Source of the DNA: Roseateles hydrophilus
GTDB lineage: Bacteria > Pseudomonadota > Gammaproteobacteria > Burkholderiales > Burkholderiaceae_C
Reading direction: 5' to 3'
DNA length: 64,000 nucleotides
Assembly (NCBI RefSeq): GCF_026712245.1
Contig: NZ_JAPPUY010000001.1
Span: forward strand, 1-64,000
The notes under the pieces: generated by a model
The model's database searches: none
Told to the model about the DNA's origin: nothing
What the model saw: the letters and a program-made list of their open reading frames with translations, nothing else
Program-made: the position numbers and the translations under genes
Shown: piece by piece, positions 33,079 through 40,091 of the stretch
Position numbering within the stretch: position 1 is the stretch's first letter
Layout: the number at the start of each line of letters is the position of its first letter

Positions 33079-33272
33079 GCCGGATCCTTGGCGGGCGCTG
33101 CCAGGTCCTCGAAGCCGGGTTCGGTGAACCACTCCGGCCCCATCAGCTCGATCGGGTGCTGGGTGCGATCGCTGCCATTGCCGCAGCGCAGATCATCGGC
33201 CGGGCAGTAGAGGTCGCAGCCCCAGCAGATGCGCTCGGGATGGGCGGGGGCGATGGGGAAGCGTTTGGCCAT
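33075..33272 (-). CDS. DUF3079 small cysteine-rich protein
   Basis: A 65-residue protein matching DUF3079: KRFPIAPAHPERICWGCDLY, then CPADDLRCGNGSDRTQHP. Four cysteines in a CxxC...C...C layout suggest a zinc or iron-sulfur site. It is translated together with the DGC-domain gene by a four-base overlap. Function unknown. Confidence 0.75.
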   Translation of the reverse strand: MAKRFPIAPAHPERICWGCDLYCPADDLRCGNGSDRTQHPIELMGPEWFTEPGFEDLAAPAKDPA

Positions 33273-33286
33273 GAGGCCTCAGCGCA

Positions 33287-33688
33287 TCAGGCCATGAGTT
33301 GCACCGCCTCGCCGGCGGTGTTGAAGGGGATCAGCCCGCCCAGCTCGCCGGTCTCCACGCGCTTGACCAGCAGCTCCAGCATGCGCTCGACCTCCTTGGC
33401 GCTGCTCTGGCCGGCCAGCGCGGCCGCGAACATCAGGCTCCAGGCCGGGCCGGCATGCCGCGCCTCGGCGGCCAGGGCCGCGAAGTCGGCGAGTTCGGCC
33501 GGGTCCTTGTCCACGCACATCAGCGGGCGCAGCACGCCGCCGCTGCCGGCCTCGTGCGCGGCGCGCTGGGCGGGTGTGGCGTCGGGCTCGCACTCGGCGG
33601 CCGTGAAGACCATCAGCAGGCGCTGCGGTTCGGCTTGGGCCTGGGCGCGGGCCAGGGCCAGCAGGTCGTCGAAGTGCTCGATGTTCAT
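33287..33688 (-). CDS. Conserved hypothetical protein of 133 residues
   Basis: The protein begins MNIEHFDDLLALARAQAQ and reads RLLMVFTAAECEPDATPAQ, then GVLRPLMCVDKDPAELADF. It looks soluble and helical, without signal or membrane segments. Similar proteins are, I believe, sometimes labelled ribonucleotide reductase subunit alpha in databases, without any reductase motif. It is the first gene of a short reverse-strand cluster with the DUF3079 and DGC genes. Function unknown. Confidence 0.65.
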   Translation of the reverse strand: MNIEHFDDLLALARAQAQAEPQRLLMVFTAAECEPDATPAQRAAHEAGSGGVLRPLMCVDKDPAELADFAALAAEARHAGPAWSLMFAAALAGQSSAKEVERMLELLVKRVETGELGGLIPFNTAGEAVQLMA

Positions 33689-33830
33689 GCGCCCAGCTTA
33701 GGGCCTGGGCGCTCGCGGCGGCAGCGCATCCGAAGGAGGGAGGGGTAGGTCGAAAGGACTAGGCCCCGGCGGCGCTGCTCCTGCCACGGCGGGATGGGCC
33801 GCCGACCCCTGCCTTCCCAGAATCGGCCGC

Positions 33831-34928
33831 ATGGATCTGGCCCCTGTGCACTGGATGAGCGCGCCGCGCGCGCTGGCGGCTGTGCCTTCTCCCCCTCTCG
33901 ACGGCTCGCTGCGCGACCGCCGCCAGCGGCCCTGGCGGGACCTGCGCATCTCGCTGACCGACCGCTGCAATTTCCGCTGCAGCTACTGCATGCCGCGCAG
34001 CCGCTTCGGGCCCGGGCATCGCTTCCTGCCGCAATCGCAACTGCTGAACTTCGAGGAGATCGTGCAGGTCGCCCGCGAGGCCCTGCAGCTCGGCGTGCGC
34101 ACCCTGCGCCTGACGGGCGGCGAGCCCCTGTTGCGCCGCGATCTGGCGACCCTGATCCGCGAGCTGGCCGAACTGCGCACCCTGGACGGCGAGGCGCCGG
34201 ACCTGGCGCTGACGACGAACGGCAGCCTGCTCGCCGATCAGGCTCAAGGCTTGCGCGACGCCGGATTGAGGCGCCTCACTGTCAGCCTGGACGCGCTCGA
34301 CGACGCGGTGTTCCGCCGCATGAACGAGGTCGGCTTCCCGGTCGCGGAAGTACTGCGCGGGCTGGAGGCTGCGCAGCAGGCGGGCTTCAAGTCCATCAAG
34401 GTCAATATGGTCGTGCGCCGCGGCGTCAACGACCAGGAGGCGCTGCCGCTGGCCGAGCACTTCCGTGGTTCCGGCATGGTGCTGCGCTTCATCGAGTTCA
34501 TGGACGCCGGTTGCCAGAACGGCTGGAAGCGCGACGAGGTGCTGGAAAGCGCCGTCCTGCGCGAACGCATCCATGCGCGCTGGCCGCTGCAGGCGCTGGC
34601 GCCGAGCAAGGGCGGCGAGACGGCGGAGCGCTGGCGCTATGGCGATGGCCAGGGCGAGATCGGTTTCATCAGCGCGGTCAGCAAGGCCTTCTGCGGCGAC
34701 TGCACGCGAGCCCGGCTGACGGCCGACGGGCGGCTGTTCACCTGCTTGTTCGGTGCGCAGGGCCAGGACCTGCGGCCGCTGCTGCGCGGCCCCCAAGCCA
34801 GCGAGCAGGCGCTGCGCGAACGCCTGGCCGCGATCTGGGCGGCGCGCGCCGACGCCTACTCCGAGCAGCGCGAGCGCCTGCGCGAGCTGCAAACCGAACG
34901 TGCCGACATGCATGTGCTCGGAGGTTGA
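33831..34928 (+). CDS. moaA: GTP 3',8-cyclase MoaA (molybdenum cofactor synthesis)
   Basis: A radical SAM enzyme that starts molybdopterin synthesis from GTP. The first cluster motif is TDRCNFRCSYCMP; the second cluster is bound by FCGDCTRARLTADGRLFTCL. The C-terminal GG dipeptide needed for activity closes the protein (MHVLGG). Length is 365 residues. About 26 residues lie before conserved sequence; GTG/ATG alternatives exist. It serves NarG together with mobB. The stop codon overlaps an Fnr-like box of the next gene. Confidence 0.95.
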   Translation: MDLAPVHWMSAPRALAAVPSPPLDGSLRDRRQRPWRDLRISLTDRCNFRCSYCMPRSRFGPGHRFLPQSQLLNFEEIVQVAREALQLGVRTLRLTGGEPLLRRDLATLIRELAELRTLDGEAPDLALTTNGSLLADQAQGLRDAGLRRLTVSLDALDDAVFRRMNEVGFPVAEVLRGLEAAQQAGFKSIKVNMVVRRGVNDQEALPLAEHFRGSGMVLRFIEFMDAGCQNGWKRDEVLESAVLRERIHARWPLQALAPSKGGETAERWRYGDGQGEIGFISAVSKAFCGDCTRARLTADGRLFTCLFGAQGQDLRPLLRGPQASEQALRERLAAIWAARADAYSEQRERLRELQTERADMHVLGG

Positions 34929-34938
34929 ACCACGTCAA
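34925..34938. promoter_or_regulatory. Fnr/Dnr-type box upstream of the nitronate monooxygenase-nnrS-dnr operon
   Basis: TTGAA-CCAC-GTCAA at 34925-34938, with the 5-4-5 layout. A transcript starting 41.5 bases from its centre would begin near 34973 and give a ~22-base leader before the ATG at 34995, a good fit for a class II activated promoter. Confidence 0.5.
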
Positions 34939-34994
34939 GGCGCTGCGCGGCGGTTCGCGCCAGCATCGCCGCTTTGCCCCGTCCCGGATTGCCC

Positions 34995-36209
34995 ATGACC
35001 GCTATCTCCCTGTTCGATCGCATCGCCGGCGCCGGCCTGCGCCCCCTGAACCTGGCAGGACGCTCGCTGCTGCCCATCGTGCAGGGCGGCATGGGCGTGG
35101 GCATCTCGGCGCACCGCCTGGCGGGTGCCGTGGCGGCCGAGGGCGCCTGGGGCACCATCGCCTCGGTGGACCTGCGCCGCCATCACCCCGATCTGATGGC
35201 GCGCAGCGAGGGGATGAAGGACGGTGAGGAGAAGAAGGCCGTCATCCAGCAAGCGAATCAGGAGGCGTTGACGCGCGAGATCCAGGGCGCGCGGGTCATC
35301 GCCGGTGGCCGCGGTCTGCTGGCCGTGAACGTGATGCGTGCGGTGACCGACTACGCCGCCTCGGTTCGCACTGCGCTGGAGCAGGGCATCGACGCCCTGG
35401 TCGTCGGTGCCGGCCTGCCGCTGGACCTGCCCGAGCTGGCCCAGGATCACCCGAAGGCCGCGCTGATCCCCATCCTGTCCGACGCCCGCGGCGTGGCGCT
35501 GCTGTGGAAGAAATGGGAGCGCAAGAACCGCCTGCCCAGCGCCATCGTCATCGAGCACCCGGCCCACGCCGCCGGGCATCTGGGCGCGGCCAAGGTGGCC
35601 GACCTTGGCGAGGCACGCTTCGAGTTCGAGACCGCGCTGCCGGCGGTGCGCCAGCTGATCCGCGATGCCGGCATGGAGGGTCAGGTGCCGCTGATCGCCG
35701 CCGGCGGCGTGCGCCGCTGCGAGGACATCCAGCGCCTGCAAGCCCTGGGCGCCGACGCGGCCCAGCTTGGCACCGCCTTCGTGGCCACCACCGAGTGCGA
35801 TGCGCATGAGAACTTCAAGCAGGTGCTGGCCGGCGCACGCGACGAGGACCTGGTCGAGTTCACCAGCGTGGCCGGCCTGCCGGCGCGCGCGCTGCGCACG
35901 CCCTGGCTGGAGCGCTACCTGAAGGCCGAGCCGCGGCTGCAGGCGGTTGCGCAGCTCAAGCAGCGCTGCACCATGGCCTTCGACTGCCTGCAGCAATGCG
36001 GGCTGCGCGACGGGCTCAAGGGTTGGGGACAGTTCTGCATCGACCAGCGCCTGGCCGCCGCGCTGCGCGGCGAGGTGACGAAGGGCCTGTTCTTCCGCGG
36101 CCGCGGCGCCTTGCCCTTCGGCGATCAAATCGCCAGCGTGCGCCAGCTGATGGAGCGCCTGCTAACGCCCGGCGTACCGGTCGGGACCCCGCTGGGGACC
36201 CCCGCATGA
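34995..36209 (+). CDS. Nitronate monooxygenase family flavoprotein (NPD/2-nitropropane dioxygenase-like)
   Basis: A 404-residue FMN-dependent TIM-barrel protein. Visible are LLPIVQGGMGVGISAHRLAG at the start, ALVVGAGLPLDLPEL, IVIEHPAHAAGH and the phosphate-binding VPLIAAGGVRRCEDIQRL followed by GADAAQLGTAFVATTE. The C-terminal third has extra cysteines (QRCTMAFDCLQQCGL). In NO-producing cells such enzymes could detoxify nitro compounds or nitronates; this is inference. The start at 34995 is the second in-frame ATG; it is followed by nnrS with an ATGA overlap. Confidence 0.85.
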   Translation: MTAISLFDRIAGAGLRPLNLAGRSLLPIVQGGMGVGISAHRLAGAVAAEGAWGTIASVDLRRHHPDLMARSEGMKDGEEKKAVIQQANQEALTREIQGARVIAGGRGLLAVNVMRAVTDYAASVRTALEQGIDALVVGAGLPLDLPELAQDHPKAALIPILSDARGVALLWKKWERKNRLPSAIVIEHPAHAAGHLGAAKVADLGEARFEFETALPAVRQLIRDAGMEGQVPLIAAGGVRRCEDIQRLQALGADAAQLGTAFVATTECDAHENFKQVLAGARDEDLVEFTSVAGLPARALRTPWLERYLKAEPRLQAVAQLKQRCTMAFDCLQQCGLRDGLKGWGQFCIDQRLAAALRGEVTKGLFFRGRGALPFGDQIASVRQLMERLLTPGVPVGTPLGTPA

Positions 36210-37441
36210 GAACGATCCCGATCCAGCCCCTGCGCGAGCCCTGGCGCCCGCAGCGCCTGCTCAGCGCGCCGCATCGCCTGGGCTTTGCGGTCGGCGCCGC
36301 GGCCATGAGCCTGCTGGCGATCTGGTGGCTGCTCGTGCTGCTCGCGCCGCGCTTCGACCTCGTGCTGCCCTGGGTGGTGGCGCCGACCCTGGCCCATGGC
36401 CTGCTGTTCACCCTGGGCTTCATGCCGGCCTTCATGGTCGGCTTCCTGTTCACCGCCGGGCCGCGTTGGCTGGGCATGCCGCCGGTGGAGGCGCGCACCC
36501 TGTTGGCACCGCTGCTGCAGTTCGGGATCGGCTGGGCGCTGGCGCTCGTGGGTCTGCATGCCGGCGGCCTGGTTGCCGCGCTCGGCGTTGCGCTCGCGGC
36601 GGCCGGCTGGCTGCGCCTGACCCTGCGCTTCGGCCGGCTCGTGCGCGAGAGCACGGCCCCTGATCGCCTGCACGCGAAGGGCGTGCTGATCGCCTGTGGG
36701 CTCGGTGTGCTGGCGATGGCGCTCGCCGGCTGGGCCCTGCTGAGCCAGCAGCCCTTGCTGCTGCGCGGCGCGACCCAGCTCGGGCTCTGGGGCTTCGTGG
36801 CCCCGGTCTACGCCATCGTCTCGCACCGCATGATTCCCTTCTTCAGTGCCGCCGCCTTGCCGAAGCTGGAGGCCTGGAAGCCGAACGCGCTGCTGGTCCC
36901 CATGCTGGGCGGCCTAGTCGCCGGTGGTCTGGCCGAGATGGGTTGGTTGCCGGCCTGGCTGCTGGCGCCGCCGCTGGCGCTGGCATCGCTGGCCCTGCTT
37001 CTGCTTGCCGTGCGCTGGGGCCTGGTGCGCAGCCTGCAGGGCGAGTCCCTGCGCCTCTTGGCCATGCTGCACGGCGGCTTCGTCTGGCTGGGTCTGGCGC
37101 TCGGTCTGCAAGCCGTCTCGCTGACGCTGCAGGCGACAGGGCAGGGAAGTCTTGGTGCCGCTCCGCTGCACGCCCTGACCCTCGGCTACCTTGGCTGCAC
37201 GCTGATCGCGATGATCACCCGCGTGGCCGCCGGCCATAGCGGCCGACCGCTGGCCGTGGACCGCGCGGCCTGGGCCATCTACGGCCTGCTGCAGCTCGGC
37301 GTGCTCTTGCGCCTGGCCGCCTCGCTGGGCCTGAACAGCCTGATCCCTGCCGCCACGATCTGGGCCGCAGTCACGGTGTTCTGGACCTGGCGCTACGGTG
37401 GTTGGCTCGGCCGACCGCGCATCGATGGCCGGCCAGGTTGA
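36206..37441 (+). CDS. nnrS: NnrS family haem-copper membrane protein
   Basis: A 411-residue protein with about twelve membrane helices. NnrS motifs are clear: PHRLGFAVGAAAM, TLAHGLLFTLGFMPAFMVGFLFTAG (in part), VYAIVSHRMIPFF and HALTLGYLGCTLIAMITRV with GHSGRPL. NnrS lowers NO damage to iron and thiol metabolism during denitrification. It overlaps the preceding gene by four bases and the following dnr gene by 17 bases. Confidence 0.92.
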   Translation: MRTIPIQPLREPWRPQRLLSAPHRLGFAVGAAAMSLLAIWWLLVLLAPRFDLVLPWVVAPTLAHGLLFTLGFMPAFMVGFLFTAGPRWLGMPPVEARTLLAPLLQFGIGWALALVGLHAGGLVAALGVALAAAGWLRLTLRFGRLVRESTAPDRLHAKGVLIACGLGVLAMALAGWALLSQQPLLLRGATQLGLWGFVAPVYAIVSHRMIPFFSAAALPKLEAWKPNALLVPMLGGLVAGGLAEMGWLPAWLLAPPLALASLALLLLAVRWGLVRSLQGESLRLLAMLHGGFVWLGLALGLQAVSLTLQATGQGSLGAAPLHALTLGYLGCTLIAMITRVAAGHSGRPLAVDRAAWAIYGLLQLGVLLRLAASLGLNSLIPAATIWAAVTVFWTWRYGGWLGRPRIDGRPG

Positions 37442-38111
37442 GTTCTCGGCCGAGCGCTGGCTGCAGCGCCTGCCGCTGTTCAGCGAGATCGACGCCGAAT
37501 CGCTGGCCCGCTTGGCCGCCGCCACGCGCCTCAAGCCGCTCGCCCGCGGCGAGCTGGCCTTACGTGCCGGTGACCCCTGCGAGGCCTTCTTCGTCAACCT
37601 CGGCCAGCCGATCAAGCTCTATGTGCTGGCGGCCAATGGCAACGAGAAGGTCATCGAGCTGATCGGCCCCGGCCACAGCTTTGCCGAGGCGCTGATGTTC
37701 CTCGGCCGGCCCAGCCCGGTGAACGCGCAGGCCCTGGGCGACACGCAACTGCTGGTGCTGCCGCGCCAGGCCGTGCTGGACGCGATGGCCGCCGACCAGC
37801 GCTTGGCGCTGCGCATGCTCGCCGGCCTGAGCCGCCGCCTGCACGGCCTGGTCAGCGATGTGCAGGCCTATGCCTTGCAGTCGGGCGTGCAGCGCGTCAT
37901 CGGCTATCTGCTGCGCGACGCCGGTGACGGCGGCCCCAGCATGGTGGAGCTGCCGGTCAGCAAGGGCACCCTGGCCTCGCGGCTCTCGCTGACGCCGGAG
38001 TATTTCTCGCGTGTGCTGCGCGAGCTGGAGGAGGCAGGGCTGATCCTCGTCGAGGGGCGGCGCATCCACATCCAGGCGGTGGAGCGCCTGGCCGCCTACC
38101 CCGGGCCCTGA
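37425..38111 (+). CDS. dnr: Crp/Fnr-family regulator, Dnr/NnrR type
   Basis: A 228-residue regulator from ATG 37425. The N-terminal cyclic-nucleotide-like sensor domain lacks the cysteine set of oxygen-sensing Fnr, which points to the Dnr/NnrR group that senses NO through haem. The C-terminal helix-turn-helix TLASRLSLTPEYFSRVLREL has the E-x2-S-R recognition pattern that reads TTGA half-sites. Such sites (5-4-5 dyads) occur upstream of at least five genes in the island. It is co-transcribed with nnrS (17-base overlap) and converges with the next gene, sharing 16 bases at the 3' ends. Confidence 0.88.
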   Translation: MAGQVEFSAERWLQRLPLFSEIDAESLARLAAATRLKPLARGELALRAGDPCEAFFVNLGQPIKLYVLAANGNEKVIELIGPGHSFAEALMFLGRPSPVNAQALGDTQLLVLPRQAVLDAMAADQRLALRMLAGLSRRLHGLVSDVQAYALQSGVQRVIGYLLRDAGDGGPSMVELPVSKGTLASRLSLTPEYFSRVLRELEEAGLILVEGRRIHIQAVERLAAYPGP

Positions 38112-38962
38112 AACAGCAGCGCCGCCTCGCGCGGCTGCTGGATGTGCAGGCGCAGGCAGCGCGCACCGGCGGGCATTTCCGCGGGCCGGGCGGCGCCGCT
38201 AAGCACCGCGCTCAGGGCCCAGGGCCAGTCGCCACGCGCTGGTGCGGGCAGCAGGCGCTCCAGGCCGGGCAGCTCGTGCAGAGCCTGCAGCGCCGGTGCC
38301 TGCTGCCAGAGCGCGATCCAGCCGGGCCGCGATCCGCGCGGCGGTGCGGGCGTCAGCACCAGGCCCTGCAGCTCGCCGGCGCGCTGCCAGTTGAGCAAAG
38401 CCGCGAGCAGGCCGCGCTCGCTGCGCCCGAGCCGGCGCGCGCAGGCGGCGTAGGGGTTGGCGCAGAGCGGCACGCCCCGCTCAAGGTAGGCGGCCAGCTG
38501 CGGGTCGGCGCAGGGGCCGGCAGCTGCGTTCGCGGCGGCTGCAAGACGCAGCTTGGCCGCCGGCAACGCGGGCAGGCAGTTCAGCTGGGCCTTTAGGGCT
38601 GCGCCGTCCAGGGCCTCCAGCTCGGCCCAGAGCCAGGGCGGATCGCCCTCGGCCGCGCAGCGTTCGATGCGCAGGCAGCCGGGCAGGCCGGCCATTGCAC
38701 CGGCCAGGGCCTCGTCGGCGTTGTCAAAGAACAGCAGCCAGCGTTCGCGCGGCAGGGCCTCACCCCAGCGCGCGTGGATGGGCTGCAGCTCACCGTCACG
38801 CTGCAGCTGGGCGCAGGTGCGCAACAGCTCATGCGGCGTGGCGCCGCTGCGCGCCGCCATCTCGCGGAAGGGTGAGCTATGCAGGGGCAGGCCCTGGCGC
38901 CAGCCCTGCAGCAGGGTGGGGCGAAGGCCGGCGCAGCAGCTGGGAGGTATGGCGCTTGGCAT
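38096..38962 (-). CDS. Double AsnC-type HTH protein, siroheme-decarboxylase (NirD/L/G/H)-like
   Basis: A 288-residue protein with two similar units. Each has a phrase like the NirDLGH/AhbAB consensus (PL..PY...A.RLG.SE): GLPLHSSPFREMAARSGATP in the first half and GVPLCANPYAACARRLGRSE in the second. Siroheme decarboxylases act in haem d1 or alternative haem synthesis and look like Lrp/AsnC regulators. Here the halves are much diverged and the beta-domain between is hard to align, so enzyme activity is doubtful. It might be a regulator or a cofactor-handling protein. No nirS or other d1 genes are in the window. Confidence 0.45.
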   Translation of the reverse strand: MPSAIPPSCCAGLRPTLLQGWRQGLPLHSSPFREMAARSGATPHELLRTCAQLQRDGELQPIHARWGEALPRERWLLFFDNADEALAGAMAGLPGCLRIERCAAEGDPPWLWAELEALDGAALKAQLNCLPALPAAKLRLAAAANAAAGPCADPQLAAYLERGVPLCANPYAACARRLGRSERGLLAALLNWQRAGELQGLVLTPAPPRGSRPGWIALWQQAPALQALHELPGLERLLPAPARGDWPWALSAVLSGAARPAEMPAGARCLRLHIQQPREAALLFQGPG

Positions 38963-38997
38963 GGAGCCGATGCTGGATCCGCGGAACGGCGGCGGCC

Positions 38998-39011
38998 TTG
39001 ATCTGCTTCAA
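38998..39011. promoter_or_regulatory. Fnr/Dnr-type box A upstream of the sirB2-hemerythrin operon
   Basis: TTGAT-CTGC-TTCAA at 38998-39011, identical to the nrdD box. It is in the 118-base gap between divergent genes. A -41.5 position would put the transcript start near 39046 with a ~35-base leader for the gene at 39081. Confidence 0.6.
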
Positions 39012-39028
39012 GCCGGCACCGCTGGGGC

Positions 39029-39042
39029 TTGATGCAGCGCAA
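39029..39042. promoter_or_regulatory. Fnr/Dnr-like box B upstream of the sirB2-hemerythrin operon
   Basis: TTGAT-GCAG-CGCAA at 39029-39042, 17 bases after box A, with one Fnr half-site and one CGCAA half-site. Centre-to-centre distance of the two boxes is 31 bases, so they are on the same face of the helix roughly three turns apart. Confidence 0.4.
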
Positions 39043-39080
39043 GCGCAGCGACGCCCGGGCTGCGGCATGCTTCGGCTGCG

Positions 39081-39461
39081 ATGACGAGTTACCTCTTGCT
39101 GAAGCAGGCGCATATCGGCCTGGTGTCCCTGAGCCTGATCTGTTTTGCCGCCCGCGGCCTAGGCGTGCTGGCCGGCGCGGCCTGGCCGATGCGGACCGCG
39201 TTGCGCCGCGCCACGGTGCTCGTCGACAGCCTGCTGCTGGCCGCCGGCCTGGGCCTCTGGGCACAGCTGGGCTGGGCGCCCATGACCTGGCTGTTCGCCA
39301 AGTTCGGCTGGCTGCTCGCCTACATCCTGTTGGGCACCCTGGCCCTTCGCCGGGCGCACGGCCAGCGAGCGCGCTGGCTCTGTTTCCTGCTCGCCCTGCT
39401 TTGCGCCGCTCAGTTGGTGGCCACGGCGCGTGCGCATCACCCGCTGGGACGTCTTGCATGA
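39081..39461 (+). CDS. SirB2-like small membrane protein
   Basis: A 126-residue protein with four hydrophobic helices. The start MTSYLLLKQAHIGLVSLSLI and the following RG-rich loop match the SirB family. A role is not established; in this island it is co-transcribed with a hemerythrin-like gene and preceded by two Fnr/Dnr-like boxes, so a role in NO or redox adaptation is suspected. It ends on an ATGA overlap. Confidence 0.8.
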   Translation: MTSYLLLKQAHIGLVSLSLICFAARGLGVLAGAAWPMRTALRRATVLVDSLLLAAGLGLWAQLGWAPMTWLFAKFGWLLAYILLGTLALRRAHGQRARWLCFLLALLCAAQLVATARAHHPLGRLA

Positions 39462-39970
39462 ATCTGTTGAACAATGCTCCGGCCGTCGGCTTCGATCAGC
39501 CCTACGAGATGCTGGAGGCCTGCCATGAGCGCGTGGAGCGTAGTCTGAGTCTTCTGCTGCGACTCGGCACGCACTTGCGGGCCCGCGGTGAGGTGGACCA
39601 ACAGGCCCGCGATGCCGCGTTGGATGTCCAACGCTACTTTGACATTGCCGCGCCGCACCACCATGAGGACGAGGAGCGTCACGTGCTGCCGCTGTTGCGC
39701 CAGATCGGGCGAGGCGAACTGGCGGATCGTATTGCCGCCGACCATGTTCAGATGCACGCCGCCTATCTGGCGCTGCGACCCGGGCTCGAAGCCTTGCTCG
39801 ACAAGGGCCTGATGCCTGACACAAGGGCCTGGTCGGTCTTCGCAGCGCTCTATCGTGCGCACATCGCGTTGGAGGAGGTTGAGGCCTATCCCGCCACTCT
39901 GCAGCTTAGCGGGCCTGAGGTCCTGGCGACCATGGGCGCCGAGATGGCCGCGCGCCGGCGCAACGGGTGA
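39458..39970 (+). CDS. Hemerythrin-like (HHE) di-iron protein
   Basis: A 170-residue four-helix-bundle protein. Iron ligands are suggested by EACHERVERSL, APHHHEDEERHVLPLL, DHVQMHAAYLAL and YRAHIALEEVEAYP. It resembles the HHE-domain proteins that bind oxygen or NO, or repair iron-sulfur centres (YtfE type), though it lacks the YtfE N-terminal domain. The start overlaps the preceding stop by four bases. It is the last gene of the anaerobic block before the IS3 element. Confidence 0.85.
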   Translation: MNLLNNAPAVGFDQPYEMLEACHERVERSLSLLLRLGTHLRARGEVDQQARDAALDVQRYFDIAAPHHHEDEERHVLPLLRQIGRGELADRIAADHVQMHAAYLALRPGLEALLDKGLMPDTRAWSVFAALYRAHIALEEVEAYPATLQLSGPEVLATMGAEMAARRRNG

Positions 39971-39989
39971 CAAAACGCTACCGCGTGCA

Positions 39990-40091
39990 CCCGCCTAAAG
40001 CAGCCACTCAGGGGCTTGGCTTCCAGGCGGTAGGTCTCCGGGTCGCCCTTCGTTTCCTTCTTGGCGTCGCCCAGGTCGACCAGTTCCAGTT
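39990..40091 (-). pseudogene. Short coding remnant cut by the IS3 element
   Basis: On the reverse strand, abutting the left IS end, one frame with strong GC3 bias reads QLELVDLGDAKKETKG followed by DPETYRLEAKPL. No stop occurs where the bias fades, so it is a broken piece of some gene. The LVDLGDAKKETKG pattern is reminiscent of leader peptides of proteobacterial lasso peptides, but the piece is too short to name. Confidence 0.3.

Noticed and set aside
38096-38962. Calling this gene a true nirDL needed for haem d1
   Set aside because: The sequence is too diverged and no other haem d1 or nirS genes are in the window.
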